Part shown: positions 10,792 to 21,739 of the stretch, one piece after another
How the letters are laid out: every line of letters begins with the position of its first letter
Numbering within the stretch: the stretch's first letter is position 1
From: Eutreptiella sp. 'Long Island Sound 2002'
Lineage: Eukaryota; Euglenozoa; Euglenophyceae; Eutreptiales; Eutreptiaceae
DNA length: 64,000 bases
Assembly (NCBI GenBank): GCA_964036045.1
Contig: OZ038382.1
Coordinates: 148,688,961 to 148,752,960, forward strand
Reading direction: 5' to 3'
Program-made: the position numbers and the translations under genes
Notes under the pieces: model-generated
Seen by the model: only the letters and a program-made list of their open reading frames with translations
Database searches by the model: none
What the model was told of the DNA's origin: nothing

Positions 10792-12471
10792 ATGTCACCT
10801 CATCAAGTACAGGCCAACCACCTGTTGGCAGGGCTGACAAACACCCTGGGGAGCCTGAGGAGCCGACCGATGCCGCCCCCTGCAGCGATACCCAGAAGCC
10901 CTTTTGTGCCGAGGACGGCCCAGCCACCCTACAGTAACGTGGCGAGTTCTACGAGAGCCGAGCTGGACCGGCTGGGGCTGACAGCCCTGAGGGCAATGGT
11001 TGACGTGGAGCCCTATGGCTCTAGTGATCTAGGCGGAGACCCCTCCGATGATGAGCTGCCGTCGATGACTTCTGCTTCGCCCTCGGAGGACGACGACCCG
11101 GAGGACCCCGAGAACCCAAGTGGGAAGAAGAAGAAGAAGAAGAGGAAGACTCCACGCCCTGAGGGACGCAGGTCTCAGGAGGCTAAGGCTATTGCCACCT
11201 CCAAGATCGTGGTGAACCTGCCTGAGTTCACAGGCAAGGACCTCAGCGAGTTCGCTGAGAATTTTGGCCGGTTTCTGCGATTGACCGGCCAAACCCACGC
11301 TAGTGGACGGGTCAAGTGCGATCTGCTCCTGCAGTGTTGGAAGACCAAGTACCTGGAGAAGCAGGTCAGACAGATCGTGACTAAGTCCGCCACCTTTGCC
11401 GACGTGTTGGCTGCCTTGGAGAGGCAGTACGCGACCTATGAAACCGACCTCTCCATTAGGGCCGAGATCCAGAACCTGGCCGTGCCGCCCAACAACCCCA
11501 AACCTGGCAGGGTCTCTGACCCATTGGCTGACCTGGATCACTGGGCTGGACGATTGACGCCCCGTTCGTACAGCAGCGACGACCTGCTTTTCTTGTTGGT
11601 GGCTAAGCTCCCTCGGGAGCTGTGGGACGAGTGCCGTTCAACGGCAGAGCGCAAGGCTAGAGCCCTCCACTACAAGGATCTATGTGTACTGCTCCTGGAG
11701 CTGGCGCTGGAGAAAGAAAGCGACCAGCACCTGAACAACTACCGTCCTGGAGGTGGAGGCTCTGGAAGCCATGGCAAAGGGTACCAAGGATCCAGACCTG
11801 GGCAGGGGACTACCCCCAAACACGCCCGTATCATGGAAAACGTCAAGAAGCTCTTCTGGTGTGATGCCAGAGACGAGCAGGGCCACCTGCAGCACGCCCA
11901 TGACTGCGAGCAGCGAGACTGCTTTGTAGTCAAAGGAAAGCAGCAGGAGACCTACACCGGCGCCAAGAAGCAGCTGCCGGATCACTACAGGTGCACCATC
12001 ACCTGTGCCTTCTGTGGGAAGAGGAAGCACTACGAGGATGACTGCTACCACAAGCAGCGCCTGTCGGCAAAGCTGAAGGGTGAGGATCCTGGCAAAGGCT
12101 CTGGCAAAGGTGTAGGCAAAGGCAACGGCAACGACTCCGGCAAGGGCAAGTCGAAAGGACGTGGACAAGGGCAAGACAAGAGTCAAGGTGGACGAGGGGG
12201 AGGCGCTAACCGCCAGCCAGACAAGGACAACAAGAACCCGGACAAGAACGGAGGCAACCCCAACCCTAATCCAGAGGGGAACTCCACGCCCTCTGGGGGG
12301 CAGTCTGGTCCGACCACACGCCCACAAACGCAGGCCCAGCAAGGACAAGGGGCTAAGCGTGAGCATGAAGGCGGTGATGACGGCAACGCTAAGAAGAGAA
12401 GCCGTTCCATGAGGGTGGCCCGCAAGCTGCGGAACAAGGGGTTCCAGGTGACCTGTCCCGCGGAGTTCTGA
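10792..12471 (+). CDS. TE2 Gag with CCHC zinc knuckle
   Basis: This is the structural protein of TE2, expected to form the particle and bind element RNA. Acidic N-terminal part with a KKKKKKRK patch, then a helical retrotransposon-gag-like domain (about residues 130-310, with LPEFTGKDLSEFAENF and KVRQ-type helices). A zinc knuckle C-x2-C-x4-H-x4-C follows (CAFCGKRKHYEDDC, about 12,006-12,047), and then a Gly/Lys/Asn-rich nucleic-acid-binding tail. I chose ATG 10792, but the frame continues plausibly upstream through a TGA at 10738-10740, so the original start may lie earlier. The terminal TGA at 12469 is followed by CGG and the protease continues in the same frame, consistent with either readthrough or decay. 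Confidence 0.8.
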   Translation: MSPHQVQANHLLAGLTNTLGSLRSRPMPPPAAIPRSPFVPRTAQPPYSNVASSTRAELDRLGLTALRAMVDVEPYGSSDLGGDPSDDELPSMTSASPSEDDDPEDPENPSGKKKKKKRKTPRPEGRRSQEAKAIATSKIVVNLPEFTGKDLSEFAENFGRFLRLTGQTHASGRVKCDLLLQCWKTKYLEKQVRQIVTKSATFADVLAALERQYATYETDLSIRAEIQNLAVPPNNPKPGRVSDPLADLDHWAGRLTPRSYSSDDLLFLLVAKLPRELWDECRSTAERKARALHYKDLCVLLLELALEKESDQHLNNYRPGGGGSGSHGKGYQGSRPGQGTTPKHARIMENVKKLFWCDARDEQGHLQHAHDCEQRDCFVVKGKQQETYTGAKKQLPDHYRCTITCAFCGKRKHYEDDCYHKQRLSAKLKGEDPGKGSGKGVGKGNGNDSGKGKSKGRGQGQDKSQGGRGGGANRQPDKDNKNPDKNGGNPNPNPEGNSTPSGGQSGPTTRPQTQAQQGQGAKREHEGGDDGNAKKRSRSMRVARKLRNKGFQVTCPAEF

Positions 12472-12501
12472 CGGGCACGCTCCGGTGGCACCCAGGATCT
12501 G

Positions 12502-13695
12502 GTGTTTTGGGTACGTATCCGACTAGGGGGACGTGAATACCTGGGGGTATTGGATACTGGAGCCACCATATTTATAGTGGCCAAGAAAATTTTACCTTGT
12601 GAGAGCCTGAAGAACACCATGACTCCCGCGGCTATACGAATGGGGGATGGACATGTGGCGCACAGCTGCGGGGACTGTGAAGTGGAGGTACCCATGGGCT
12701 CCCGGACCATCGCCCATCGTTTCTATGTGATGGACACTGAGGCCTTCGACTTTGTATTGGGGACTGACTTCTTTGTGCAGCACTCCCAGATACAATCCCT
12801 GACGCTGCAAGCGCCCTACCTCCTCTACGTGGACCACGGCAGTGGTAGAGAGTCTGTGCCACTGGAGCAGTCGGAACATACCTCGAGCTACCTGACGATA
12901 TCGAAGGAGGAGCCCTCGAACATGATGGCGGCCTCCAAAACTGAGGACTATCAACTATTGGGGGAAGTCCTAGACCAAGGTCTGAAGGAGTTGGGTTACT
13001 CTAGAGAAGACCTGAGTGTGGAGTTTTTCGCCAGCGACAAACAGCATGTACTGGACCTTTACTGCAGCAAGGGGAAGAACTGCAGCTACAAATGTTACTG
13101 GCCCTCTTTCGGGATGGCCTACGGGAACCCCACGTTCAGTGAACTGGGGAAGGTCCTAACCAAGGTGGCCTTGGAACCTTCCCGTATGGTCCTGTGTTCC
13201 CCCGATTGGGGAACCCACGGGGGCAACGAGTACTGGCAAAATCTCCTGGACAGGGTGACTATCAGCTCTGTTCGTTTACCTGATGAGGCCATCTACGTGC
13301 CTCTGGGGCATAAGACGCCTATTGGGAAACCTGGATGGGGGAGTATGCTCAGCGTGGTGGACGGAGGTCTTATCTCCATCCCCTGGGAGGATCTAGACCG
13401 GACTCTGGTCCAGGCTATACAACGAGAAAGCAATGGACTCGCCTTGGGTGACTCGAAGGATCGACTACGACCTCAAGATGCTATTGAGACTATACCCGGA
13501 GGAGATGAATACATCGTGACTAACACCAACGCCCCCAACTCTCCCTGCCATGTACCTGTTCCTGATGGAGTCTCTGAGTGTGGACATCCGAGCTACCCAG
13601 CTCTATCCACTCAGATGACGAAACTGAGCACGACGCCTTCCTCGTGCAGACCTGCGTGGAGGAAGTGGAGAACGCCGAGTACGTCGCCCCGCTGA
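12502..13695 (+). CDS. TE2 aspartic protease plus adenine-methyltransferase-like region
   Basis: The aspartic protease begins at once: VLDTGA with the catalytic Asp at about residue 18 (12553), then a flap region and FVLGTDFF. It would cleave the polyprotein. From about residue 150 to 310 (12,950-13,430) lies a second domain with the order of N6-adenine methyltransferases of the Dam/phage kind: W-x2-FGMAYGNPTFSEL, then VLCSPDW, then a strand-rich end. The catalytic motif IV is normally (D/N)PP(Y/F/W); here it is NPTF, so one Pro is lost and activity is doubtful. The frame is shared with gag. The end at 13695 overlaps the RT frame by 118 bases, and RT lies in the -1 frame. Confidence 0.72.
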   Translation: MFWVRIRLGGREYLGVLDTGATIFIVAKKILPCESLKNTMTPAAIRMGDGHVAHSCGDCEVEVPMGSRTIAHRFYVMDTEAFDFVLGTDFFVQHSQIQSLTLQAPYLLYVDHGSGRESVPLEQSEHTSSYLTISKEEPSNMMAASKTEDYQLLGEVLDQGLKELGYSREDLSVEFFASDKQHVLDLYCSKGKNCSYKCYWPSFGMAYGNPTFSELGKVLTKVALEPSRMVLCSPDWGTHGGNEYWQNLLDRVTISSVRLPDEAIYVPLGHKTPIGKPGWGSMLSVVDGGLISIPWEDLDRTLVQAIQRESNGLALGDSKDRLRPQDAIETIPGGDEYIVTNTNAPNSPCHVPVPDGVSECGHPSYPALSTQMTKLSTTPSSCRPAWRKWRTPSTSPR

Positions 13696-15620
13696 AACCC
13701 CTACTCTGCATGAGGGTGGAAGACCCCGTGGACGAAGAGCTGGACCCTCAATCCAGGCTAAGGGAGTATGTGGACTCCAAAAGGAAGTTGGTGGCGAAAA
13801 AGCTATGCTACGCTAAGCCTACCCGCAGCTCATGGCCACTGAAGCAAGAACGTATGGGAGATCTATCCCAATCGAAGGAGGACCTCGAACAGAAGATCAC
13901 CATCTGGCAAACGGAGGTAGATCTTAAGCTCACGAAGAGCGTGTGGGGCGCCCATGTGAGGACCCCAGAGGAGGACGACCTCTCGGAGGAATGTGTATGT
14001 GAACCCCCTCGAGCGTGCCTATGTTGCCATCGTCCATCAGAGATGGTTGAACAAGACCTACTATATGCCTACCAAGGGTTGAAGGACACTACCAAGGGCG
14101 AAGAGTCGGTGGAGGATCACCTCCCGACGTCTATTACTCAGGGGGCAAGCAACTTACACTCCGACGAGGACGTGGAGGACAAGATCAAGCTATTGGACCC
14201 GCGGGTGCAGAAGCTTCTAAGGACCTATCTGGTGGTGTTCGGAGAACTACCCCCTCCAGCTTCATGTGACAAGCTGGTACAGATGGACCTCAAGCTGAAA
14301 CCCGAGTTCGGGGGTCACAAGATCCGGAGGAGACCCTATCCAGCTCCTAAAGAGCAGCCCGACGAGATTGAGCGACAGATACAAGAATGTATGGACGCTG
14401 GCCTAGTCCTGGAGTACAAGGACTGGGACTACCCCCAGCACTGCAGCCCCTGTTTCCTGGTGGCTAAACCTGGGTCTACAGCCAAACGGCTGGTAGTGGA
14501 CTTCGGAGAGCTGAACAAGAAAACGCTGAACCACTTAGGGTCCATTCCTAATATGGAGTCTACCCTTGAGAAGATAGCCTCCTGTCGCTACAAGACCAAG
14601 ATGGACAAGAGGAGCGGATTCTGGCAAGTGGACCTGACACCCAAAGCTCAGGAGCTACTGGCTCTCATCACCCCTCAGGGGAGGGTGTTCAAGTGGAAGG
14701 TCATGCCATTTGGCGTGGCCAACGCACCCGCTCTATTCCAAGAGCTGATAAACAAGATCTTGTCCATCCTACGAAGGAGACCTAAGGTGCAGGAACTTAT
14801 ATCCCGTGGGGCGCAGATCGAAGCACACATCGACGATGTATGCCTCGGGACCAATACCCAGGAGGACCACCTCATCCTCTTGGGTGAGTTCTTTGCGGTC
14901 TGCCAGGAGAACCACACACAACTCAAGCTGGAGAAGTGTGAGTTCATGCAGGAGACCATGCAGTACCTGGGGTTTGACGTTGGCTATGGGCGGTGGACCC
15001 CAGCGGCCTCTAAGGCCGAACCCCTGATGGACGCTAAGGTACAACACGAAGACCCCAAGAAAGGACTTCATGATGTACGCAGTTTCATTGGGGCGTGCAA
15101 CTTCTATCGCCGCCATATCAAAAACTTCACCTACACCAGCGCCATTCTGACGGACTTGATCAAGAAGAGTACTACTTGGCGCTGGGGCCCACAAGAGGAA
15201 CAAGCGTTTGACGAGCTCAAAGTCAAGGCGGCCAACGCTAAGTGCTTGGGCGTGCCTAGGGCACAAGGAGAGATTGTCCTGGTGACTGACGCCATCAATG
15301 TGGACGCTGGTGGAACGTTGTTCCAATGGCAAGCACTACAGAAGGAGGAGTTCGACTCGGCCATTTCCCAATGGGGGACTGAAGGTCTCAACCGAGATTG
15401 AACTCTCAGGCACAGCTACCCTGACGACAAGTGGGTCCTAGTACCTCTGGGCCACTGGAACTGGAAGTGGAACCAGGCCAGGGGGAACTACTCCACCTAT
15501 GAGCAGGAATTGCTCGCGGGTATGCTAGTGCTATCCTCACAATCACGACTGTTGGGGAGTAACCCTGTGGTCTGGCTGTGCAACCAAGAGCCGGTCTGCA
15601 CTTTCCAGAAGGGCCCCCAC
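13578..15620 (+). pseudogene. TE2 reverse transcriptase-RNase H, broken
   Basis: An acidic linker of about 230 residues leads into RT. The active site is HIDDV (about 14,825-14,840) in place of the usual Y-I/V-DD; the two Asp are kept but Tyr is replaced by His. The thumb region has FIGACNFYRRHIKNF. RNase H starts with LVTDAINVDAGG. A TGA at 15399-15401 cuts it, but the same frame goes on with recognisable RNase H sequence (YSTYEQELLAGML) to about 15,610, where a frameshift is needed to reach the next piece. Whether the overlap with the protease frame at 13578-13695 was a programmed -1 shift or an indel cannot be told; I see no classic slippery heptamer. Confidence 0.85.
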
Positions 15621-16792
15621 CTGAGAAGGCCAAGCTACGGCGCTGGTGGACCTACCTCAGTCAACTACGGCTGACGGTACACCATATCCAGGGAGTGGAG
15701 AACGAGTGTGCAAACTACAACAGCCGCAACAACTTGGACGCCCTAATTGCTGCCCGGTCTGAAGCGCTGGCTAAGGAGGCGTTCAGCCGAATGGACGTCC
15801 ACTTGGACCTCAACATGACAATGATACGCCCCCTGGATGGACTCCAACAATCGGAGTACCTGAAGGAGTTTGGGGATATCTACAAGCGGCTGCAGAAACG
15901 CCTCGAACCCCTCCTGGTCAACCAAGATCAGTGGAAGAGGGACAAGAGCTACCTCTGGCACGAGGACGCCATCGTGGTACCTAGTGACAGAGTCCCAGCG
16001 CTGCTGCAGTGGACCCATGAGTCCAGCGGTCATGTGGTTGTTGACCGTACCCTGAGGCTATTCAAGCAGTGGTTCCACAGTACGTGGACTGACGACCAAC
16101 TGCGGAAAACCCTCTAGCCTATCGTGGACAAGTGCCCGTGCAGGTCCTGCAAACCAGGGGATGTCAGGGACAGGGGTCTCTACTCGACCCTGCCCATCCC
16201 TCACTGTGCTAATAGTGTTCTATACGTGGACTACACGGAGATGACGAAGTTTGGGGGCTATGACTTCGCCCTCGTGGTAACCTGTGGGTTGACCAGGTTT
16301 ACCAGGGTGTTCCCATGTACCAAGCACATTACCGGGGAGGAGACTATCAAGATACTCCTGGAGGAGTGGTTTTGTGTCTATGGGGCGCCAAAGGAGATCA
16401 ACTGCGATGAGGACGTACGAGTACGCTCATATACCGGTTGGTACAAGGGGGTCCTGAGATCCCTCAATGTCCAGGTGTCTACGGGGATCCCCTACTCGCA
16501 CACGAGCAACCCCCTATGTGAGCGACAGATCCGTGTCCTCAAGGAGAATGTAAGGATATGGTGCAAAACTAAACGCACCAGAGATTGGGTGAGACTACTC
16601 CCCGTCATATCCTTGATGATGAACTCCCAAGAGAGTTCAGCTACTGGCTACTCGCCCCATGAGCTATTTCTAGGGCGCCCGGCGTGGTTCCTACATGCCC
16701 CCTATCCAGAGGACACCCATTTCCTGTGGGTGGATGGGTCCAAGAGCAACAAGCGAAGGTGGACAAGGCCAAGGCTATGCTCCAGAGAGTGA
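15578..16792 (+). pseudogene. TE2 RNase H end and integrase zinc/core domains, broken
   Basis: The first part finishes RNase H (LRRWWTYLSQLRLTVHHIQG) and runs through a spacer to the integrase HHCC module: HESSGH, then C-x-C-x2-C residues after an in-frame TAG (16115-16117). The catalytic core has Asp in LYVDYTEM, Asp in INCDEDV and Glu in NPLCERQ, the D,D(35)E arrangement of integrases that join element DNA to the chromosome. The frame becomes meaningless after about 16,740, where a one-base shift moves coding to the neighbouring frame. The end at 16792 is therefore not the natural C-terminus. Confidence 0.82.
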
Positions 16793-17399
16793 GGGAGCGT
16801 CAGTGGAACAAGAAGAACAAGCACCGAGTACCAGCCACCTACCAAGAGGGGGACTGGGTGCTGGTGCACCACAGCCGACTACCCGCCTGGCGGCGCTCTA
16901 CCAGCGAGATCCATACTTCGGGCCATACAAGATTCTATCTGTGGATGGACACCGTATCACCGTGCGGTGTTCTCCCCGTCTAGGGGGGACCCTGGTGTGC
17001 GCTGCTCAACACCTGAAGCGCTACTATGATGCTGAAACCCTCTGTGGGGAGGAGTGGGAGCTGAACGACGAGGAAATCGCCGCCCTAGACCTACAAGGGG
17101 CTGCCAGCCCTATGGAAGTTGAAGGGGAACTCCCCAACATGAACGCCGAGGAGATCGCTAAGGAGGGCTTCTACCTGGTGAAGTCTGTCCTACGCCACCG
17201 CTATCGCCAGGGTTGGCGCTTCCTCACCCTCTGGGAAGGGTTTGGAGTCGGAGAGGCCACCTGGGAACCCTTCTCTGCGTTTGTTCTATCTGAGGGACGC
17301 CTAAACTCAGTTCTGGTTGACTACTTGTCCCAGAACAACCTTGGTGAGTTGCTGAGGCTCGCTGAGACACCTGCCTCCAAGACTAAAGCTAGGGACTGA
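16740..17399 (+). pseudogene. TE2 integrase C-terminus and chromodomain-like end
   Basis: Two frames must be combined. At 16,740-16,890 the frame reads KVDKAKAMLQRVRERQWNKK and EGDWVLVHHSRLP, the usual basic segment and GDWVLV module. At 16,890-17,399 a further shift gives YFGPYKILSVDGHRITV and then a chromodomain-like block FYLVKSVLRH ... WRFLTLWEGFG ... TWEPFSAFV, as in chromoviral integrases. The shared stop is TGA at 17397. Each piece fits the family well; the frameshifts look like decay. Confidence 0.75.
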
Positions 17400-18574
17400 A
17401 CCTTACCCCTAAGTGTGCTACGTATGTCTGTTTGTGTCTCATTTCTCTCCCGGGCGTGGCTCCCGAATCAACAGGCTTCGCTGATGTCGGACCGAAGGTC
17501 CTAGTCAGTTACTAGTACCACTCCTATGGCGCCCAATTTCTGTGCTGGCGCCTATCCATGGGGAAGGCGGCAAAAGCCCTACCTACTAGAGGGGAGGGCT
17601 GGCCAAGTGTGCTAAGGGCATACAAAACGCCCATTTTTGCTAAAGGCCAAAAGCTAACGCACTCCCCTGCCCACGAGGAAAAGCACGCGGGACAGGAGAC
17701 ACCACTACTCTACACACCCTACCTACAGTGGCACCATCCTGGTGGGCGAGCACTTCTGCAACTGGCTCAAGCCCCCACTGAGGACTACCACTCCTACACT
17801 CACGCTCCACTGGGTGGTGTTGAAGAACAAAGTCGTGGGTTCTAATGACCCTCCTGCGTAGAAGACAAGAGAACACAGCGCTGCTAAGCAACTGTGGCCT
17901 AACAGGGACGTCACAACACGTTTCCCTGCTAGGGCTTGGAGGGGAGAGGCGCACAGGTGGCGTACACAGCGTGGATGTCAATGGAGTCGAACTGCCCTCG
18001 CCACTCCTGGCTGAGGCACAGTTAATTGTTTGTGTGATCAGCGCCGTATGTTTTAGCACGGCTCAAGGGACTGCACCAATCACCCTACCTGCCCACCTGT
18101 AAAGCAAAGGCCAATGAAGGGGTGTTTGCGGCTGAGGAACCAAGCCACACTCCACGTATTATACGCTTCTCAGTGTGACCTATAATACGCTGTCCTCCAA
18201 CACCCCTGTCAAGCAAGCAAGCGTTAAGAGACTCCTCAGGTTCTCTTAAAGAACGTACCGAGGAGCCCCTGGGTAACCTAAACAAGGTTTACTCTGCGCA
18301 TTTCGCGTGGCCTACCCTTTAATGCGTGTGTGAATGCACGAGCATGCACGAGTTTGCGATCTACCTTTCTTTTTCTCCTAATCTTACCCATAATCCATAC
18401 CAGGATCACGAACTCCACGAGGGGGTGGCCCCTCCTGGGCTTACTCACCTTACCTACCGCTGGAGAGGGAAGCAAGGGAGAGCAGAAACGAGACACAAGC
18501 AAAGCAAGCGTTTATGCACGCCTGTGTACGTTCTAATCAGTGGTACAAAAAAGGGAGGTTGGTGTGTAAGAGCA
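17400..18574. other. Non-coding, downstream of TE2
   Basis: This may include the 3' UTR or LTR of TE2, but I could not pair it with a copy upstream. No gene, tRNA or clear purine tract is visible. Several short open frames here have no family features. Confidence 0.4.
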
Positions 18575-18633
18575 GTTGTCACGGTTGCCCCGCATTGCAC
18601 CGCAGGGCAGGACCGTTAGCCCCCCGTGACAAC
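18575..18633. repeat. 10-bp perfect inverted repeat
   Basis: GTTGTCACGG (18575-18584) pairs exactly with CCGTGACAAC (18624-18633) around a GC-rich 39-nt loop. It could be a hairpin or short terminal repeats of a tiny element; there is no further support. Confidence 0.5.
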
Positions 18634-20417
18634 CACTCCCTGGCCGAAGGCCATCTGTTTTTTCCCTAATCTCACCTCTAATCATCTGCAATCTTTCTAA
18701 TCTAGCCCTCTATCGTTTGTAAGCTCTGCTACAACACTCGTTCACGGAGACACGAGACGAGCAATGTGCATGCTGCATACGAGACGAGCACACCTGAGGT
18801 TTCTACCTGATTCATTGAAGTCTTTTCGTTGATTTTGGAATTCTTGGATTTTTCATTCTTTCTGTCAGTGTGGGTGGAATCTGTATGTTTACTTATTTAT
18901 GTGTGTCTCGTCATTTTCCTGTCTACGTGAGACATACGTTTATGATCTCATTATTTCTGTATTTTCCGGCGCTTTGCTAGGAGCCGCTCCTGAGCGCCGC
19001 CTTTTTCTGCGTAGGAATTTCTTGATTTAAAAAATCGAGAGATGACTACAATTTTTATAAAAATGTGCATCTGATGCACAATTGGATTCTGCTCAGGTGT
19101 GTTGTCTTAGAAATATTCTAGGCCGTCATTTGACGGATTTAGGTGTTGTCGCTTCGCGCTTGCGTGGATTCGTCCACAATTCTCCCATTCCTGTCTGTAC
19201 AGATACCCACGCGCAGCCTCGCTGAGTAGGCCGTGTTCGGGCCGAAACGCAGCAGCCTGGAGAGACTGAGCAGAACCCAAGACCCCACCCAGGGGCAATT
19301 TAATTTTTTTAACGACTCCCTTCGCCCTAAGACAGGTCACAGGTCACCTGCAGGTTTACGAGAACCCATGCGAGTGTGTATATTGCGTCTTGCGTTGGGT
19401 TTATGTCGCGCTGCGTCTTGGAGGGAGGGATGCACATGCACATGTTTTTGGCATGCTCCCAACCTAACGCAATCAAGCGACAGGAACCCCAGCAGCGCCA
19501 TGAGCGCTGAGCTTTCTGTAGGAAATGTCACGAACACAGCAGCAAAAAGGCGCCAGCCATGGTGAGCGCCCATTTTTCCAGTGTGAGGGAGGCCATAGGT
19601 ATTTTAAAGTAGATGTGGAAACCAAAGAAAGGCCAAGAAAAATACCCTTTTTCCTAAAATGCGACAGTGGTGGCCACCACAGCACAAGGGGGGAGTAAGA
19701 AAAAGTGCTTTTCCAATGCCTTGAGGCATACTCTAGTTGTATTAGAGATGCATTAAGCACTCTAGCATTTTTATCTTAGTATTGGCCTAACCAAAATGGG
19801 TGAAAACACATTTTGACGTATGGAACCAAACACTAAATCAGGATATGGAGTGGACCCCTTAATCCCCTATCAATGTGAGGCTATTCATCTTTTCCAGAGT
19901 TGACTAAGAACTGACATATCCAGGGCAGAGCCTATGAATTTATCTATGTTTTCTCATGAATTCTTAGCTATCCTAGTGGTATGCACCTAAGCGGGCTGGG
20001 GCGTCTCTCTTTGAGAGGTCCTGGATTCAATTCCCGGTCAGCCTAGCTAAGTAGGAAGATCCCATGTGACATGGCAGCGACCTCATCGCCACATGCCCTG
20101 CCACCTCAGCACATATGGGACCAGAAACAAAGAGTGCACATCTCCTGAGATGGCACTATGGAGATTGAGTGACTATGGGGCAGTTTTCCAGCTATTTTCC
20201 AAAACCATTTCAACTATCTTTGTAAATATGCAATCCGATTTGCCCTGAGTTGCAGCTTCTGTGAATATTCTTACATCTTTCACTGTTTACACTGCAGCCC
20301 TTCATGCTTTGATCCTGATTGTCTTCTACTTGCTTATCTCTGGCTTTGGGATATCCTGGATTGGTTGTATTTCAGCAATAAAACATTTTCCTCTTCACAA
20401 ACAAGCAGCAGGAAACC
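18634..20417. other. Non-coding, AT-richer stretch
   Basis: No supported gene. The region contains one tRNA-like SINE head (listed separately) and otherwise unremarkable sequence. The MULE transposase frame to the right loses homology towards 20,480. Confidence 0.5.
19965..20045 (+). repeat. tRNA-derived SINE head (A and B box)
   Basis: TAGCTATCCTAGTGGTATGC resembles an A box and GGATTCAATTCCCGG a B box, about 50 nt apart, preceded by GAGAGGTCCT. This is the internal Pol III promoter layout of tRNA-derived SINEs. It shares CCTAGTGG and GTCCTGG words with the copy near 63.75 kb. It is too diverged to be a functional tRNA. Confidence 0.42.
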
Positions 20418-21497
20418 CTACACCAGCAGCAAGCAGCAGGAGAGGCACAACAAACACACAGTGATGAAATCACTATAAAACGTTCTGAGGAAGTGAGCAG
20501 TCCGGTCCGGGGGGAAAACCCTGGGAACGGACCCCAAGAGGGCGTATGCAGCATCACTGAACAAAACCCGGGGTGCACAACCGGTTGCCTTTATCCACTC
20601 CTGCCAGAGCCACTCATAATCCTCTGCATTTTCACTGCTTGGCATGCAGCTCTGACCCAGGAGAAGGGTTGGGCCATGTTCGTTGATACCACAAAACAGG
20701 GCCAATGCCTCGCCGTACCGATTCGATTTTAACGTGTTATCTTCAAAAATGACTTGTGCATATTTTCTGGCGTTTTTTACTTGCTCTGGCGTCATAAAAA
20801 ACCATCTTCGTACAACACCAGTGACTGGGTCAGGGGCTTCATGATTGAAATATCAGGCAGGATCTGCCTGTTTGAGCATTTTCAGGTGGTTAATCAAACG
20901 TGCAAGATCATTTGGGCCCATCTTGCGTTCGATGGACTTGAAAAAATTTCTGATGTGCTGGGTTGAAAAGCCTTTGATTGCTGGGTACGCGTCCTCGCTA
21001 TATTTCTTCCTCAAATTCAAAAGAATTTGCTCCGGCATTTCACGGTGCTCATACGCCCGCTCAAGGTCGTGCCAGAGCTCATCAGGGAGGGCTGATTTGT
21101 CCAGTGGGGCGGCCTCCTCCTCGTCAGGCCACCAATGGTCAGAGTGGTCCCAATTACACTCGGTTAGCTTCCACAGGCCCGTGCCAGGATCATGGGTTGG
21201 TGTTGTTCCATATGGACACAAATCAGACTTCGTGAGAGGCCGGGGCTGCTTTTCTGGGCGTGCTCTACTGATCTCCTTTAGGGGCCCGTGTTGTTTTAGG
21301 CGTCCCCAAATGCGACAACCAATACGTGCCTGATTACTCCCCCCTGCAGACTTGCTGGTAACGCTGTTATGTATTGCCAACTCCCCCCGAATCTTATTCA
21401 GGTATGCAACAGCTTCGGTGTGGGACCGGAAGGTGCAGCCAACCTCGTCTCCAGGTCGAGGGGGGTGCTCGGAGGGACAATGGGCTTCGCGTTTCAC
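20418..21497 (-). pseudogene. Mutator-like (FAR1-type) transposase, C-terminal part, broken
   Basis: On the minus strand, 21497-20853 has a FAR1-like DNA-binding region: CTFRSHTEAVAYLNK followed by CRIWGRLK and WKLTECNWDHSDHW, resembling the WRKY-GCM1 zinc fold. After an in-frame TGA (20853-20855) the same frame continues into a MULE catalytic core: IFEDNTLKSNRYG with the first Asp and VLFSDAAYALLGSVPRVFP with the second. The third acidic residue and the C..H-x-C-x2-H end are missing; homology stops near 20,480, by intron, deletion or decay. The gene lies directly 3' of the TE3 insertion and its upstream half is probably the Ulp1/J-like region beyond the other LTR. Confidence 0.75.
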
Positions 21498-21735
21498 GCA
21501 CTTGCGGGGGGGGATGTTGGGATGACGTTTAGGATCAGAACGCGGTGACTGGGCGGCACTAAACTCATGCTTAATTAAGGGGGCCGGATCCGTTGATTCC
21601 GTGGGTCCCGAGTCAGATGCCGGGGTTGGAGATAAGATGGCAGGGAGGTTTCTTACGGGGGCAGGTCTGGATGATGCACCATTCGAAGGCCGCTCAGAGC
21701 TTCTGGGCCTAGCACATCACTGCTTGAAACTGCCA

Positions 21736-21739
21736 CTTC
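21736..21739. other. Target-site duplication of TE3 (left)
   Basis: CTTC immediately precedes the left LTR and is repeated at 32041-32044 immediately after the right LTR. If the terminal A is shared, it can be read as the 5-bp ACTTC. Confidence 0.7.

Larger units (their letters stand above)
10741..17399 (+). mobile_element. TE2: Ty3/gypsy-type element with methyltransferase-like region
   Basis: Coding order is gag, protease, methyltransferase-like region, RT, RNase H, integrase, chromodomain. Stops in frame: TGA 12469, TGA 15399, TAG 16115. Frame changes: near 13,600, near 15,610, near 16,740 and near 16,890. LTRs were not found with confidence; 8241-10587 could be the 5' LTR. The degree of damage indicates an old, non-autonomous copy. 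Confidence 0.85.

Noticed and set aside
11029-12366. Minus-strand frames opposite TE2 gag
   Set aside because: Gag with its zinc knuckle is clearly on the plus strand.
18575-18633. Transcription terminator
   Set aside because: The stem is not followed by a T tract and terminators of this kind are not expected in nuclear DNA.
19965-20045. Functional tRNA gene
   Set aside because: No complete acceptor stem or anticodon arm; only A/B-box-like words remain.
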